The notes: a model not told the origin generated them from the sequence alone. Positions 34,318 to 41,917 are shown, counted from the stretch's first letter. The stretch is DNA of 46,795 nucleotides from Paracoccaceae bacterium (GCA_947468085.1 CANIKY010000009.1:1-46795); one strand, 5' to 3'. A program made the numbers and translations.

Positions 34318-35241
34318 CTATCCTTGCGGGATAGGGCTTGCCGGGGGCAGGGGGCTGGCGCGCAGAGCGTTACGCATGATGGTATAAGTGGCCGAGCCTA
34401 TGACCAAAAAGCCACCGACGAGCGTGGCCCACGTCGGCACTTCGCCATAAATGGTCCAACCGATGCCTGCCATCATAATCAGCCGCAAATACCCCAAGGG
34501 TGCGACGGCAGAGGCACGACCGATGCGGATCGCGGCGGTGTACAGCCAGTTTCCGGCGGTGAAGATCACCCCCATGATTAAAAGGATCATCGCCTCATGC
34601 CACGTGGGGGTGACCCAAACCCAGATCGCCACGGGCGCAGACAGCACGGCCACCACCAATCCCTGCCAGAACAAAACGGTGATCGTGGTATCATGCCGCG
34701 ACCCAAGTCGAATGGCGATCATGCTGGCCGCCCCCCCCACTGATCCGGCCAGGGCCAGCAGCGCATAGACATCAAAGCCCGTGCCAAACGGACGGATCAT
34801 GATCGCAACCCCCCCAAATCCCACCGCCGCCGCCAACCAGCGCCGCCAGCCAATGGGTTCGCGCAGCAAGGTCGCGGCGAAGGCCGTGGCGATCAGCACC
34901 TCGGCCATGCTGATCGCCGTGGCATCTGCCAAAGGGATATGGATGATCGACGTCAACCCGCAAAACATCGAGCCTATCGCCAGAACCCCACGCGTCAGAT
35001 GCAGGCTTAACCCGGTGGGATGCAAGATAACCTGCCGCGCTGCCCAATATTGCGGCGCCATTAAGATCAGGGCCATAACCTGACGGATCAAGATCACCTG
35101 CGGCACGGAGATGTGTCCGCTGATCATCCGCATGAAAACCGACATGGCGCTGAACACGGCAAAGGCTGCGATCATCAGGAGTGAGGCATAAAGATCTGCC
35201 GTCATCCCCGCAAAGGGCGTCTGATACCGCGAAATTGTCAT
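34318..35241 (-). CDS. EamA/DMT-family transporter
   Basis: A 307-residue integral membrane protein with ten predicted transmembrane segments in two EamA halves. Segments include MIAAFAVFSAMSVFMRMISG, VILIRQVMALILMAPQYW and the conserved end-of-half element ATAISMAEVLIATAFAATLLREPIGWRRWLAAAVGFGGVAIMI. The second half closes with APLGYLRLIMMAGIGWTIYGEVPT and GGFLVIGSATYTI. The ATG at 35241 has GGGAG about 8 nt upstream; a GTG at 35250 is the alternative. DMT proteins export or import small metabolites and the substrate is not predictable. Its 3' end abuts an IS3 remnant, so the last residues (PPASPIPQG) may not be ancestral. Confidence 0.85.
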   Translation of the reverse strand: MTISRYQTPFAGMTADLYASLLMIAAFAVFSAMSVFMRMISGHISVPQVILIRQVMALILMAPQYWAARQVILHPTGLSLHLTRGVLAIGSMFCGLTSIIHIPLADATAISMAEVLIATAFAATLLREPIGWRRWLAAAVGFGGVAIMIRPFGTGFDVYALLALAGSVGGAASMIAIRLGSRHDTTITVLFWQGLVVAVLSAPVAIWVWVTPTWHEAMILLIMGVIFTAGNWLYTAAIRIGRASAVAPLGYLRLIMMAGIGWTIYGEVPTWATLVGGFLVIGSATYTIMRNALRASPLPPASPIPQG

Positions 35242-35653
35242 ACCCGTCACTCCCGCGCTGCGTCAGGCCGCGCTAGGACAGCGGCGCATGACGGTCTTGT
35301 AAAAAAAATGTGGCTTGGTCTTCGTGACGCCTTAATATCACAATTCGTTAAAGATTTACGTTGGGAACTGCGCAAAAAAGGATAAAGTTTGGTTTGAGAT
35401 GCGTTTTTTTAAGGATTCCGACCTGCTCTTGTGCGATTGCGCCGCCGCCCTTTCATGCAATGTCGTTTCAACACGACTGTCCGCCCTGACGCAGGTTTGA
35501 AAGCAACGCAGCCTCGCTTCCTTGCGGTTCTCATGTTCCCCCAGACAGGGTGATCAAACAATACGGTATCTTTTGCCTTCCTGCGCAAACACCCTACTAT
35601 TTGGCAAGTGCGCGCGCGTTCGATTGGATAGGGTCGTGGTCAAGGAGCAAGAG
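35242..35653. other. Divergent intergenic region, no gene seen
   Basis: About 410 bp lie between eamA (minus) and the secreted protein gene (plus). The first half is AT-rich with A- and T-runs (around 35300-35410). An upstream open extension of the secreted-protein frame begins at 35522 but has no ribosome-binding site or homology. Promoters for both genes are expected here; I cannot place them with confidence. Confidence 0.4.
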
Positions 35654-36307
35654 ATGTTGGAAAAAATCAAAGCCAAGACAGAGTTGGCTGGCCGGTTCTG
35701 CGTAAGCCTGCTCGCTGTCAGCTTTCTTGCAGCGGCCCTTCCGGCGCAGGCCGAGGCGACTTTTGAGCCTATTGCCACCCAATACATCGCTGCTCTCGGC
35801 GACGCGCAGGCGACTTCAGGCCAAGATGCGCAGACTTGGGGCCTTTGGGCGATTGATCCGGGCCCGCGCGGCATCGCGATCGGTGATTATGCCGACCTTG
35901 TGGCGCATGCTTATATTGCCCCAGCAGGCTGGACCTTTGATCCCAATGCTTGGTGGCTGGAAGAACACGGCCTGATCATGGAAGCCCCCATCTTTCCCCT
36001 TCCTGCGGGACGATATGTTGTGACGGGCGGACGGGCAATAACGTCTGTTCTGACCGTGCAAGCGCCTGATGCAACGGGTAAGCAATCTTGGAGCCTTGCC
36101 GATGGGGCCAGCATTTACGATGTGACCCATTTCGGATGCCGCGCCGCGCGCTACGCCCAGACCAGCACGGGTCAAGCCTGCACCCCGGTCCACGCGCCAC
36201 TGAGTGCGTTTCCGATGAGCCCTAGCACCGTCATGCCCACCGTTCAGGGTTGCAGCAAGCAAGATTATCAGGTGCTGATTGTGGTTGGGATGATGACGGG
36301 CGGCTAA
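35654..36307 (+). CDS. Secreted protein of unknown function
   Basis: A 217-residue protein with a long signal peptide: charged N-terminus, hydrophobic core VSLLAVSFLAAALPAQA, cleavage after AQA near residue 34. The mature part is acidic and contains TWGLWAIDPGPRGIAIGDY, GWTFDPNAWWLEEHGLIMEAP, a FPLPAGRYVVTGGR strand, DVTHFGCRAARY and GCSKQDYQVLIVVGM. Three cysteines follow the signal, so one disulfide is possible. AAGGAG at 6 nt supports the start at 35654. I do not recognise a named domain; the composition and conserved-looking tryptophans suggest a periplasmic or extracellular protein typical of Rhodobacterales. It stands alone next to a decayed region. Confidence 0.7.
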   Translation: MLEKIKAKTELAGRFCVSLLAVSFLAAALPAQAEATFEPIATQYIAALGDAQATSGQDAQTWGLWAIDPGPRGIAIGDYADLVAHAYIAPAGWTFDPNAWWLEEHGLIMEAPIFPLPAGRYVVTGGRAITSVLTVQAPDATGKQSWSLADGASIYDVTHFGCRAARYAQTSTGQACTPVHAPLSAFPMSPSTVMPTVQGCSKQDYQVLIVVGMMTGG

Positions 36308-36389
36308 GCGGCGGTTGCCTCAGACACGATTTTGATGACCTTGGCACTTTCGTCGTAGCGAAAAAACGATGTTCCCTGCGATGATCAAT

Positions 36390-36602
36390 TTAGGCTTCGG
36401 GACCAAAACCCGCAGTGATGCGGATGTCAAATGTCGCGATCCCCTGGTAATCCCCGGCAATCGACAGATCGGTTCTTGAGGCTTCGTGTTTTCTGCTCCA
36501 ATCGGGTGCGCTGACAGAAGGCCGTTGACCAGAAAGTTCTTTAGTAATCTCAATTTTTTGGTCATGCTTCAGGGCCCCAAAGGCGCGCCCCGCTTTTTTC
36601 AC
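36390..36602 (-). pseudogene. Small decayed or hypothetical reading frame
   Basis: A 70-codon frame starts with GTG (KKAGRAFGALKHDQKIEITKEL at the start, ATFDIRITAGFGPEA at the end). Its composition looks like protein rather than a shadow frame, but no ribosome-binding site is visible and the frame breaks at 36390, after which a plausible continuation lies in another frame. Either a short orphan gene or the remains of a longer one; I do not recognise it. Confidence 0.25.
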
Positions 36603-36619
36603 AAAGACAGTTTTAACGT

Positions 36620-36634
36620 ACTACTTTAAGTAGT
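36620..36634. promoter_or_regulatory. Perfect 15-bp palindrome upstream of the decayed frame
   Basis: ACTACTT-T-AAGTAGT has 7-bp perfect arms. It lies 17 bp upstream of the GTG at 36602 on the minus strand, the position of an operator in phage- or plasmid-type autoregulated cassettes. No regulator gene survives nearby. Confidence 0.3.
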
Positions 36635-36827
36635 GTTTAGGTAGAAATCACCCTCTGCAATGTCAATCAAACATCAGGATTTTCTTGCCACAATCTGTGC
36701 AATTTGCCAAACGGCAAAGCTTGTGAACATTCGGGCTTCAATGAAGCCTACGCTTAAACCAACATCAGACCCTCAAAACTGAATCTGGCTGGAAAACTGC
36801 TTTGTGTAGTGCGAACTCGATCCTGCA

Positions 36828-37652
36828 TCAATAGTACGGGGCGCCGACGAGAGACCACGGCAGCATTGTCAACGATAGAGCCAACACAGACCCAATCAGG
36901 GCCAACGGCAATAGGTTGCGGCGTAGCCGGCCAGCCGACCAATATCCTATCGTCAGCAGTGTAAGCACAATTATGGTGCGCAAAAGTGCGCCCTCATCGA
37001 CGGGTTCACCGTTCGGTGCGAGCACCGGTCCGCCCAACACCATCACTACGAACATTGCCATGCGAAAAATTGGCGCTGACTCCAGTAGCATGAAGGCAAG
37101 GAAAACCGAATCGGCGTGAAGGATCTTGTCATCGCTTCGAAGACCGACCACCGCTCTGACGATGGCGTAGATAATCATCACCGGAAGCACCGTGAACATC
37201 ACATGATTGAACGGGGTGTGGATTGCAAACAAGCTCAACAACAATGAAACTATCAAAAATGCGGGCAAGAGGGTGCACAGAATGATTGGCCCTAGAACCC
37301 TATGAACGGCCAAAGCTCTTTCCCAGCGCATCTTGCGACGAGCCAGAACGAATTGAGCATACATAGCAGTCGCGAGCGATAATGCCGCGGCCGCATGCCA
37401 CGTTATCAAAGTGTGAGAATGGACGGATAATCCAAGCAAGGGTACCAGAAAATCTGGCAGTTGCGTCATCACCGAACGACCGCCCCAAGTGCCATGCATT
37501 ATGTGAGTGTAAATTGACGGAATGAATACAAGGTTCCCCAAAAAGGCAAAGGTGACCAACCCAAACTGAGTTTTATTGAGCGATAAAGACACTTTAGGAA
37601 CCGAGTTACACTGTGTGATATCCGACATTGAGATCCGACATTCCTTAAGCAT
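36828..37652 (-). CDS. Integral membrane protein of unknown function
   Basis: A 274-residue protein with about seven hydrophobic segments, for example FGLVTFAFLGNLVFIPSIYTH, HTLITWHAAAALSLATAMYAQ, VLGPIILCTLLPAFLIVSLLL and TIIVLTLLTIGYWSAG. Recurrent histidines stand at or in membrane segments (YTHIMHG, VHSHTLITWHAA, LAVHRVLG, IHTPFNHVMF). That pattern recalls haem- or quinone-handling small membrane families such as DUF2306, but I cannot assign it. The start at 37652 is uncertain; an internal ATG at 37628 is possible. It lies in AT-rich accessory DNA with no operon partner. Confidence 0.6.
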   Translation of the reverse strand: MLKECRISMSDITQCNSVPKVSLSLNKTQFGLVTFAFLGNLVFIPSIYTHIMHGTWGGRSVMTQLPDFLVPLLGLSVHSHTLITWHAAAALSLATAMYAQFVLARRKMRWERALAVHRVLGPIILCTLLPAFLIVSLLLSLFAIHTPFNHVMFTVLPVMIIYAIVRAVVGLRSDDKILHADSVFLAFMLLESAPIFRMAMFVVMVLGGPVLAPNGEPVDEGALLRTIIVLTLLTIGYWSAGRLRRNLLPLALIGSVLALSLTMLPWSLVGAPYY

Positions 37653-38340
37653 CCAGCCATCAGCAGTTAAGATCGCCTAGATCTGCTTGCTGGACAAGTG
37701 TTTTTCGCCCTCAATATCTGGCAAGCGCGAGACCAAGGCATTTCTGAACGTACCGCCGATCCTTTGTCAGCAATCTAGCGGTCCAGTTGCAGTGTCTAAC
37801 GTCTGGACGATAGATGCCGATATGGCTGCCAACCAACAAATGATGCCAGTACGGTGGGTCTCGATAGGCGAGTTGTTCAATCAGACGGTCCGTCTTATAT
37901 GGGCAAGCGTCGATGCGATCGATTGGGACATCAAACTGTGCTAGGTCCTTGTCACCCATTTCCCTTTTCCTAAAGATGATTCCGGTGCTGACGGTCAAAC
38001 GCGTTGATAGTTAACCACACTCCCTTGATCATCTTGTTCTAAGAAATGCTACTTGCTTATTTTGGTCAACGCAGTAGTTCCATTTATGTATCCTATCAGT
38101 ACTATCAAAATCGTTTGGCGGCTATATCATAAAAGTTATTGTTTATTGTCTAGCCCACAGCCAAAAAAATTTTCGTTTTAACTGAAGAATCTCTCTTGGT
38201 AATTCATACATTTTACATCAAGGATTTTCAAGAAGATAGTCATTCAATTTTTTTGAGGTTAACCTTATAATTGGGGTATCTTCTTTCTTTTTAACAGAAG
38301 AGGATTTCTTGCTTCTAGTAGAAGGTCAATCAATTTTTTT
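37653..38340. other. AT-rich accessory stretch between the membrane-protein gene and the IS256 remnant
   Basis: Apart from the integrase-like fragment (37711-37998) and imperfect direct repeats (38219-38345), I see no gene. The part from about 38020 to 38345 is extremely AT-rich with long T- and A-runs and stop codons in all frames. Its composition is unlike the core genome on both sides. Confidence 0.6.
37711..37998 (-). pseudogene. Probable tyrosine-integrase N-terminal fragment
   Basis: A 95-codon frame whose second half reads LAYRDPPYWHHLLVGSHIG, then YRPDVRHCNWTARLLTKDRRYVQKCLGLA. The pattern R.PYW..L..G.H.GYR....NW.AR......Y..K.LG.A is the arm-binding N-terminal domain of many phage/island tyrosine recombinases in alphaproteobacteria. 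The catalytic domain (R..H..R..Y) is absent: the frame ends after LALARY at 37711. It lies about 1 kb from tRNA-Gly, on the same strand, as expected for the remains of a tRNA-targeting integrative element. The family call rests on the motif alone. Confidence 0.45.
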
Positions 38341-38345
38341 GGGGA
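38219..38345 (+). repeat. Two imperfect AT-rich direct repeats
   Basis: Copies at about 38219-38261 and 38299-38345 share the order AGGATTT..., then GTCA(T/A)TCAATTTTTTTG(A/G)GG. The second copy ends inside the outer end of the IS256 remnant. They could be decayed insertion-site duplications or an AT-rich protein-binding region. Direct reading only. Confidence 0.35.
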
Positions 38346-38370
38346 GTATCCGCAACTCTGTGTATGAGGG
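38341..38370 (-). mobile_element. Terminal repeat end of an IS256-family element
   Basis: The 30 bp beginning GGGGAGTATCCGCAACTC and containing TGTGTATGAGGG lie just beyond the transposase stop. They look like the right-hand terminal repeat of IS256-type elements, whose ends commonly contain a CATACACAGA-type core on the other strand. The matching left end is not found, so the element is one-ended. Confidence 0.4.
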
Positions 38371-38393
38371 TCAGTCCATGCATTTTGGTCGGT

Positions 38394-38942
38394 TCATTTG
38401 TTCAGCCGTTCTGAGTATCGAATATCGAACTGGTTTCGCGCGGCAACCAATTCTCTGACGCATGTGCCTGCTTTCTCGAAGGTGCGGATTGCCAGGTAGA
38501 TCAGCTTTGTTGCGGCGTCATCGGTTGGAAAGCTGCTTCGTGTTTTGGTGGTTTTGCGGATCACCTTGTTGAGGCTTTCAATGGCATTTATTGTATAGAT
38601 GATTTTGCGCACGGCTGGCTGGAAGGCAAGCAAACCTGCCGTTGCACTGAGAACCATCGTCTTGCCCAAGTTTGGCAGATTGAGGTCAGCCTCATACAAC
38701 GTCCGGTTATAATGGCCCTTATCTCTACTGCTTTTCGAGAGAAAAATCTGATCCTTACCTGCCTGCCATATCGCATCGAGCCGCTTGGTCATTGCCTCCG
38801 CAGCCTGTGGTGAGTCGATCCGCATTCGGATGAAGTCACCTAAGATGTCTTTCGCGTGTGAAGGGACACGGCGGTTGTAACAGAGCAGTTCAGCCCGAGT
38901 CACTTTATGCTGTGGTGTGATCTTTGTGGTCATTTGATGCAC
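38394..38942 (-). pseudogene. IS256-family transposase, C-terminal remnant
   Basis: About 180 codons match the C-terminal half of an IS256 mutator-type transposase. The diagnostic stretch is IIYTINAIESLNKVIRKTTKTR, followed by SFPTDDAATKLIYLAIRTFEKAG and AARNQFDIRYSERLN. The catalytic DDE glutamate lies in NAIESLN, but the N-terminal half with both aspartates is missing. The first 60 codons (PSHAKDILGDFIRMRIDSPQAAEAM) are the degenerate middle part. The fragment ends within 50 bp of tRNA-Gly. It cannot transpose on its own. Confidence 0.85.
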
Positions 38943-38970
38943 TTCTCATTCAGATAAACCATTGAGAAGT
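38941..38970 (-). terminator. Inverted repeat downstream of tRNA-Gly
   Basis: Perfect 8-bp arms ACTTCTCA (38941-38948) and TGAGAAGT (38963-38970) surround a 14-nt loop. It lies 20 bp after the tRNA 3' end and could end or trim the tRNA transcript, but no T-tract follows. It also marks the border with the IS256 remnant. Confidence 0.35.
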
Positions 38971-38989
38971 AACGATAATCTTGGGATTT

Positions 38990-39063
38990 TGGAGCGGGTG
39001 AGGGGAATCGAACCCCCGTATTCAGCTTGGGAAGCTGCTGCTCTGCCATTGAGCTACACCCGC
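38990..39063 (-). tRNA. tRNA-Gly (anticodon CCC)
   Basis: Read on the minus strand, a 7-bp acceptor stem GCGGGTG/CACCCGC, D-arm GCTC...GAGC, anticodon loop TTCCCAA (anticodon CCC, codon GGG) and T-arm GGGG-TTCGATT-CCCC fold properly. The discriminator base is T and CCA is encoded (38990-38992). The anticodon stem has one G-A mismatch at its base. The 3' end faces the AT-rich region with integrase and IS remnants, the usual orientation for island insertion at a tRNA. Confidence 0.95.
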
Positions 39064-39098
39064 AGTCTGTGCAGGCGTAATAGTTTGTCTGGCTTGCG

Positions 39099-39647
39099 TC
39101 AAGCCGCGAAGAAGAGCGGTGCCATGGTTTGGGCTTGGGGGTCTTTTTGCCAATCGCCCGGTGCATTCGCGTCGGCCAAAAGTGTGTCACCCCAGACCAT
39201 GCCCAAATAGGCCGTGGCCAGTCGTAAGCCGTCGCGGGCAGGGGCGATCTCGGCCTCGGTTGATCCGGCGTGGGCCATGATCAGCCAAGCGCGTTTGCCC
39301 GCCATGCGCGCCTTAAAGCCCAATTCGGGCAGGCGCATCCAGTGGGACCAGTGGTCTAGGTACAGTTTGGCTGGTGCGGGCAGGCCGTACCAGTACAGCG
39401 GGGCGACAAAGACGATGTCGCTGGCCTGCATGGTGCGGTCAGCCAGGTTCGCCATTATGGGGGAAAGCGGGCCGTAGCTTGCGCCGTGGCGCAGATCTTC
39501 AAAGGTGGGTAGTGTGGCGGTGGTCAGGTCGCACCAGTCTTGTGCTACGCTGGGCGGCAAGGCTGCGGCTGCGGTGCGCGCCATCGCCTCGGTGTTGCCA
39601 CCGCTTCGCGCGCTGGACAGCAAGAATAAGAACCTGCGCTTTGTCAT
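39099..39647 (-). CDS. Flavodoxin-fold NAD(P)H-dependent oxidoreductase
   Basis: A 182-residue protein of the NADPH-dependent FMN reductase/flavodoxin-like family. The phosphate-binding loop is FLLSSARSGGNTEAMAR at the N-terminus. The flavin-contact segment VFVAPLYWYGLPAPAKLYLDHWSHW is strongly typical, and AWLIMAHAGSTEAE follows. The ATG at 39647 is preferred over a TTG at 39665. The gene follows the ASKHA protein gene by about 24 bp on the same strand. It could therefore supply electrons to that protein's ferredoxin domain, an inference from proximity. It ends 35 bp before tRNA-Gly. Confidence 0.8.
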   Translation of the reverse strand: MTKRRFLFLLSSARSGGNTEAMARTAAAALPPSVAQDWCDLTTATLPTFEDLRHGASYGPLSPIMANLADRTMQASDIVFVAPLYWYGLPAPAKLYLDHWSHWMRLPELGFKARMAGKRAWLIMAHAGSTEAEIAPARDGLRLATAYLGMVWGDTLLADANAPGDWQKDPQAQTMAPLFFAA

Positions 39648-39671
39648 GCTATGGCCTTTGCCCAAGGGTTC

Positions 39672-41714
39672 TTACCCGCGCCGCCGCTTGCGCCCGCCTT
39701 CGCCGCCCGACCCTGCGGTGTTAAAGCTGACATTCGGCAGCGGGTCCAGATGCGGGAAGGCATCCACCGCGTTAGGAATGGCCGAGGCATTGACGAAATG
39801 CTCTTGAAAGCGCGGTTCGATGGCGGTTTCGACCTTGTGGATCTCATGCACCACAGCCTCGATCGTATCGCGGGCCGTGCGGTTGCACAGGGCAATGCGT
39901 GCCCCGGTGCCGGCTGCATTACCGGCTGAGATCACTTTATCCAAAGCGGCGTCAGGGATCATGCCCAAGATCATCGCGTGTTTGGGCGAGATATGCGCCC
40001 CAAAGGCCCCCGCCAGCACAACGCGGTCGACCGTTTGCACGCCCATTTCATCCATCAACAGCTTTGCACCCGCATAAAGGGCGGCCTTGGCCAGTTGAAT
40101 GGCGCGGATGTCGCCTTGGGTGACCAGAATGCGTGGCCCACCTTCGGCTGTGCCGTCGTGCAGCACATAAGAATGCGTGCGCCCTTCTGGCACAGACCGC
40201 GCGGTGCCCGTTTGATCCGACCCGCCCATCAGCCCGCCTTGATCGACCAAGCCTGCGCTGCGCAGTTCGGCCACAGCTTCAATGATGCCTGATCCGCAAA
40301 TGCCCGTTACTCCGGTGGTCCCCACAGCCTCGGCAAAGCCCGCATCAGTTGACCACAGATCCGACCCGATCACCTTAAAGCGCGGCTCTTTGGTAATGGG
40401 ATCAATTTCGACCCGCTCAATCGCGCCGGGTGCTGCGCGTTGGCCAGAGGAGATCTGCGCCCCTTCAAAGGCAGGCCCCGTGGGCGAAGAACAGGCCAAA
40501 ACCCTCGTCTTATTGCCTAACAACAGTTCGGCATTGGTGCCCACATCGACAATCAGCACCATATCTTCGGACTTGTTGGGCTCTTCAGCCAAGGCAACAG
40601 CCGCGCAATCAGCGCCCACATGGCCTGCAATGCACGGCAGCACATAGACCCGCGCAGTGCGCGCCACAGCCGTCAAATCCAATTCCCGCGCATCAAACGA
40701 CAAAGCGCCCGAGGTGGCCAGCGCAAAGGGCGCTTGGCCCAGTTCGACCGGATCAATCCCCAGCAAAAGGTGGTGCATCACGGGGTTGCAAACAAAGACT
40801 AACTCGTAGATGGCGCTGGCATCGACCTTGGCCTCAGCCGCAATCTCGCCCACCAGCGTGTTGATCGAGGCGCGCACGGCCGCTGTCATTTCCACATCGC
40901 CGCCGGGGTTCATCATGGCGTAAGAGACACGGCTCATCAAATCTTCGCCAAAGCGGATTTGCGGGTTCATCACCCCGGCTGAGGCGAGCACCTTGCCATC
41001 TGTCAAATCGCACAGGTGGGCTGCAATGGTGGTTGACCCAAGGTCAATCGCAAGGCCCAAAAGCGGGCCTTCGTGATAGCCCGGCCACAGGTCTAGCAGG
41101 TGGTAATCTGCGTCATGGTTGCCCTTGTTCAGGGCCACGGTGATCTTCCATTCGCCCTTGCGCAGGGCGGGTTGCAGGCGGCGCAGCAGCGTCAGTTCGG
41201 CTTGCACGCCGTTGATCTGCCACTGGTCCGCCAAGGCCTGCTTGACGCGTTCAAAATCGCCCGTGGGTTCGTGCATATCGGGTTCGGCCACGTCGATGAA
41301 ATACAGCCGCGTCGCAGGGTCCATCGCGATCACGCGGTCGGATGCGGATTTGCGGATCACCTGTTTGTGCACTTGGCTTTCGGGTGGCACATCGACGATC
41401 ACATCGCCCATCACCTTGGCCTGACAACCCAAACGCCGCCCGTCGATCAGGCCGCGCACGCGTTTATAGCGCGCCTCAACCTCGTTCCATTCCGACAGCG
41501 CGTCGGTGGCGACCGTCACGCCATGCTTGGGAAATTCGCCGTAACCCGGCTGGATTTGGCATTTGGAGCAAATCCCCCGCCCACCACAGACTGAATCCAG
41601 ATCGACCCCCAACTGCCGCGCAACCGTCAAAATCGGCGTGCCCAGTGCAAAGCGCCCGCGTTTGCCCGAGGGCGTGAAGATCACAAGCGCATCTTGGCTG
41701 GCGGCATCGGTCAT
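39672..41714 (-). CDS. ASKHA-domain ferredoxin protein, RamA/RACo-like corrinoid activator
   Basis: A 680-residue protein. The N-terminal plant-type [2Fe-2S] ferredoxin domain has C43, C49, C52 and C97 (CGGRGICSKC...LGC). A linker leads to an ASKHA ATPase domain (DUF4445, about 210-650): LAIDLGSTTIAAHLCDL, LIVDVGTNAELLLG, GICGSGIIEAVAEL and LAGAFGAHISPKHAMILGMIP. Homologues use ATP hydrolysis to drive one-electron reduction of inactive cob(II)alamin in corrinoid methyltransferases. In Rhodobacterales with split, domain-poor MetH, a RamA-like protein of this type has been linked to methionine synthase reactivation. No methyltransferase or corrinoid protein lies in the window, so the partner is unknown. 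The C-terminus ends in a Gly/Arg-rich tail. Confidence 0.85.
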   Translation of the reverse strand: MTDAASQDALVIFTPSGKRGRFALGTPILTVARQLGVDLDSVCGGRGICSKCQIQPGYGEFPKHGVTVATDALSEWNEVEARYKRVRGLIDGRRLGCQAKVMGDVIVDVPPESQVHKQVIRKSASDRVIAMDPATRLYFIDVAEPDMHEPTGDFERVKQALADQWQINGVQAELTLLRRLQPALRKGEWKITVALNKGNHDADYHLLDLWPGYHEGPLLGLAIDLGSTTIAAHLCDLTDGKVLASAGVMNPQIRFGEDLMSRVSYAMMNPGGDVEMTAAVRASINTLVGEIAAEAKVDASAIYELVFVCNPVMHHLLLGIDPVELGQAPFALATSGALSFDARELDLTAVARTARVYVLPCIAGHVGADCAAVALAEEPNKSEDMVLIVDVGTNAELLLGNKTRVLACSSPTGPAFEGAQISSGQRAAPGAIERVEIDPITKEPRFKVIGSDLWSTDAGFAEAVGTTGVTGICGSGIIEAVAELRSAGLVDQGGLMGGSDQTGTARSVPEGRTHSYVLHDGTAEGGPRILVTQGDIRAIQLAKAALYAGAKLLMDEMGVQTVDRVVLAGAFGAHISPKHAMILGMIPDAALDKVISAGNAAGTGARIALCNRTARDTIEAVVHEIHKVETAIEPRFQEHFVNASAIPNAVDAFPHLDPLPNVSFNTAGSGGEGGRKRRRG

Positions 41715-41833
41715 GGTTGTCTCCTACATCTACGGCTTTTTAGGCCGGATAGGGCCTGCCGCAAGGGCTGAATGCGGCAGAGAAGGGTCAGGCTGCGGCA
41801 AATGCGGGGCAGGGCGCGGGGAAAGGGAGAAAA

Positions 41834-41847
41834 TCCGTCAAGACGGA
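41834..41847. promoter_or_regulatory. Palindromic operator candidate upstream of kbl
   Basis: TCCGTC-AA-GACGGA is a perfect 14-bp palindrome, 15 bp upstream of the kbl -35 box and in the 203-bp divergent gap shared with the ASKHA gene. A near repeat, TTATCCGTTA, follows at 41851-41860. The position fits an activator site for kbl or a shared operator. The regulator is unknown. Confidence 0.45.
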
Positions 41848-41862
41848 GGATTATCCGTTATA

Positions 41863-41891
41863 TTGACATAAAGCCCTTTTGCGGTGATATT
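41863..41891 (+). promoter_or_regulatory. Sigma-70 promoter of kbl-tdh
   Basis: A perfect -35 box TTGACA (41863-41868), 17-bp spacer and -10-like GATATT (41886-41891, four of six consensus positions) lie 26 bp before the kbl ATG. AAGGA follows at 41905-41909. This is the clearest promoter in the window. Confidence 0.65.
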
Positions 41892-41917
41892 TGGTCCAAA
41901 GCCCAAGGATTTTTCCC

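Larger units (their letters stand above)
36308..36827. other. Low-GC intergenic region with decayed reading frames
   Basis: This 520-bp stretch holds no intact gene that I can support. It contains a 70-codon minus-strand frame (36390-36602), a protein-like peptide in another minus frame ending at about 36305 (GTSFFRYDESAKVIKIVSEATAA split by a frameshift and stop from the former) and a palindrome at 36620-36634. From about 36600 base composition drops to the AT-rich level that continues to the tRNA. Confidence 0.45.

Noticed and set aside
37687-37944. Plus-strand frame of 85 codons
   Set aside because: Antisense to the integrase-like fragment, whose peptide has a recognisable motif; no ribosome-binding site.
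38990-39063. Attachment-site duplication of the tRNA 3' end in the 33-39 kb zone
   Set aside because: No convincing second copy of the tRNA 3' sequence was found by eye; a computed self-comparison would be decisive.
39071-39105. Dedicated tRNA-Gly promoter (TTGACG with TATTAC)
   Set aside because: The spacing is only 14 bp, too short for a normal sigma-70 promoter.
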